Below, in pieces: positions 14,281 to 14,343 of a DNA stretch of 14,343 nucleotides. This DNA is from CAZQYC01 sp043746555 (GTDB lineage: Bacteria > Pseudomonadota > Gammaproteobacteria > Steroidobacterales > Steroidobacteraceae): NCBI GenBank assembly GCA_043746555.1, contig JAYTQU010000004.1, positions 1 through 14,343 on the forward strand, written 5' to 3'. The notes below the pieces were generated by a model. The model did not search any database. It worked only from the letters and a program-made list of their open reading frames with translations, and was not told the origin of the DNA. Position 1 is the first letter of the stretch; each line of letters begins with the position of its first letter. The translations under genes and the position numbers were made by a program.

Positions 14281-14343
14281 AGCTAACGCTACAGCTAATG
14301 CGCCGCGTGTCTTACACGCGGTCGTGCATTGAGCTGTTTGTTA
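14281..14343 (-). repeat. attC site 1 (end of a cassette lying to the right)
   Basis: On the minus strand the site starts TAAC at the window edge (R'' partly cut off) and ends with GTTAGCT (14281-14287). The arms ACAGCT-C-AATGC and GCATTAGCTGT pair with one unpaired C. The centre CCGCGTGT-AAG-ACACGCGG is a perfect 8-bp stem. This is the most regular attC in the window. Confidence 0.88.

Larger units (their letters stand above)
12174..14343 (-). mobile_element. Integron gene-cassette array (integrase outside window)
   Basis: Five attC-like sites separate short cassettes, whose recognisable genes are all on the minus strand and end at or inside the attC site. This is the standard layout of a cassette array. 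The attC site of each cassette lies at its left (3') end, so attI and intI are expected to the right of 14343. The order from the integrase side is: attC of an outside cassette; membrane-protein cassette; two-gene cassette; cassette without a clear gene; DUF4160-DUF2442 cassette; group IIC intron remnant. Confidence 0.85.

Overview
The window looks like a chromosomal segment of a gammaproteobacterium, most likely Xanthomonadales/Steroidobacterales-like. This rests on the cbpA-cbpM chaperone pair, a GlyGly-CTERM-type C-terminal tail, an ABC-permease/M1-peptidase fusion operon and a sedentary-integron-style cassette array. No tRNA, rRNA, CRISPR array or transposase gene is visible. The taxonomic guess is inference from gene families, not a computed assignment.

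Positions 1-5251 hold ordinary, intact chromosomal genes: the 3' end of a secreted M12B-type metalloprotease with two DUF11-like repeats and a sorting tail; a YihX-like HAD phosphatase; cbpA and cbpM, preceded by a possible heat-shock promoter; a chorismate-lyase-like (DUF98) protein; and, convergent with it, a class I/II PLP aminotransferase. The last two genes end in the two arms of one small hairpin.

Positions 5358-9082 (minus strand) hold a two-gene operon that is falling apart. An ABC ATPase gene is followed by a permease/M1 aminopeptidase fusion gene. Comparison with the family reveals at least seven lesions: loss of the ABC signature region with a frameshift, an H-loop His->Tyr change, two Trp->stop changes, a 4-bp duplication, a compensating single-base loss in a homopolymer, and an in-frame loss of most of the second membrane domain. 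The zinc peptidase domain is still open and keeps its active site.

Positions 9249-11756 hold a DUF2784 membrane protein, a complete class D beta-lactamase outside any cassette, a small membrane protein, and an orphan BrnA-like antitoxin on the plus strand.

Positions 11770-14343 are an integron gene-cassette array read on the minus strand. There are five attC-like sites (about 14281-14343, 13785-13880, 13175-13264, 12741-12821 and 12174-12233). The cassettes carry a small four-helix membrane protein, a pair of small conserved hypotheticals, one cassette without a convincing gene, and a DUF4160/DUF2442 pair. The integrase is not in the window and should lie to the right of 14343. The left end of the array stops in what looks like domain I of a group IIC (attC-targeting) intron that has lost its reverse transcriptase and 3' domains. 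Two copies of an unexplained structured repeat sit inside that fragment. The intron fragment with its nested repeats, the decaying ABC/M1 operon and the uncharacterised cassette pairs are the most interesting items.
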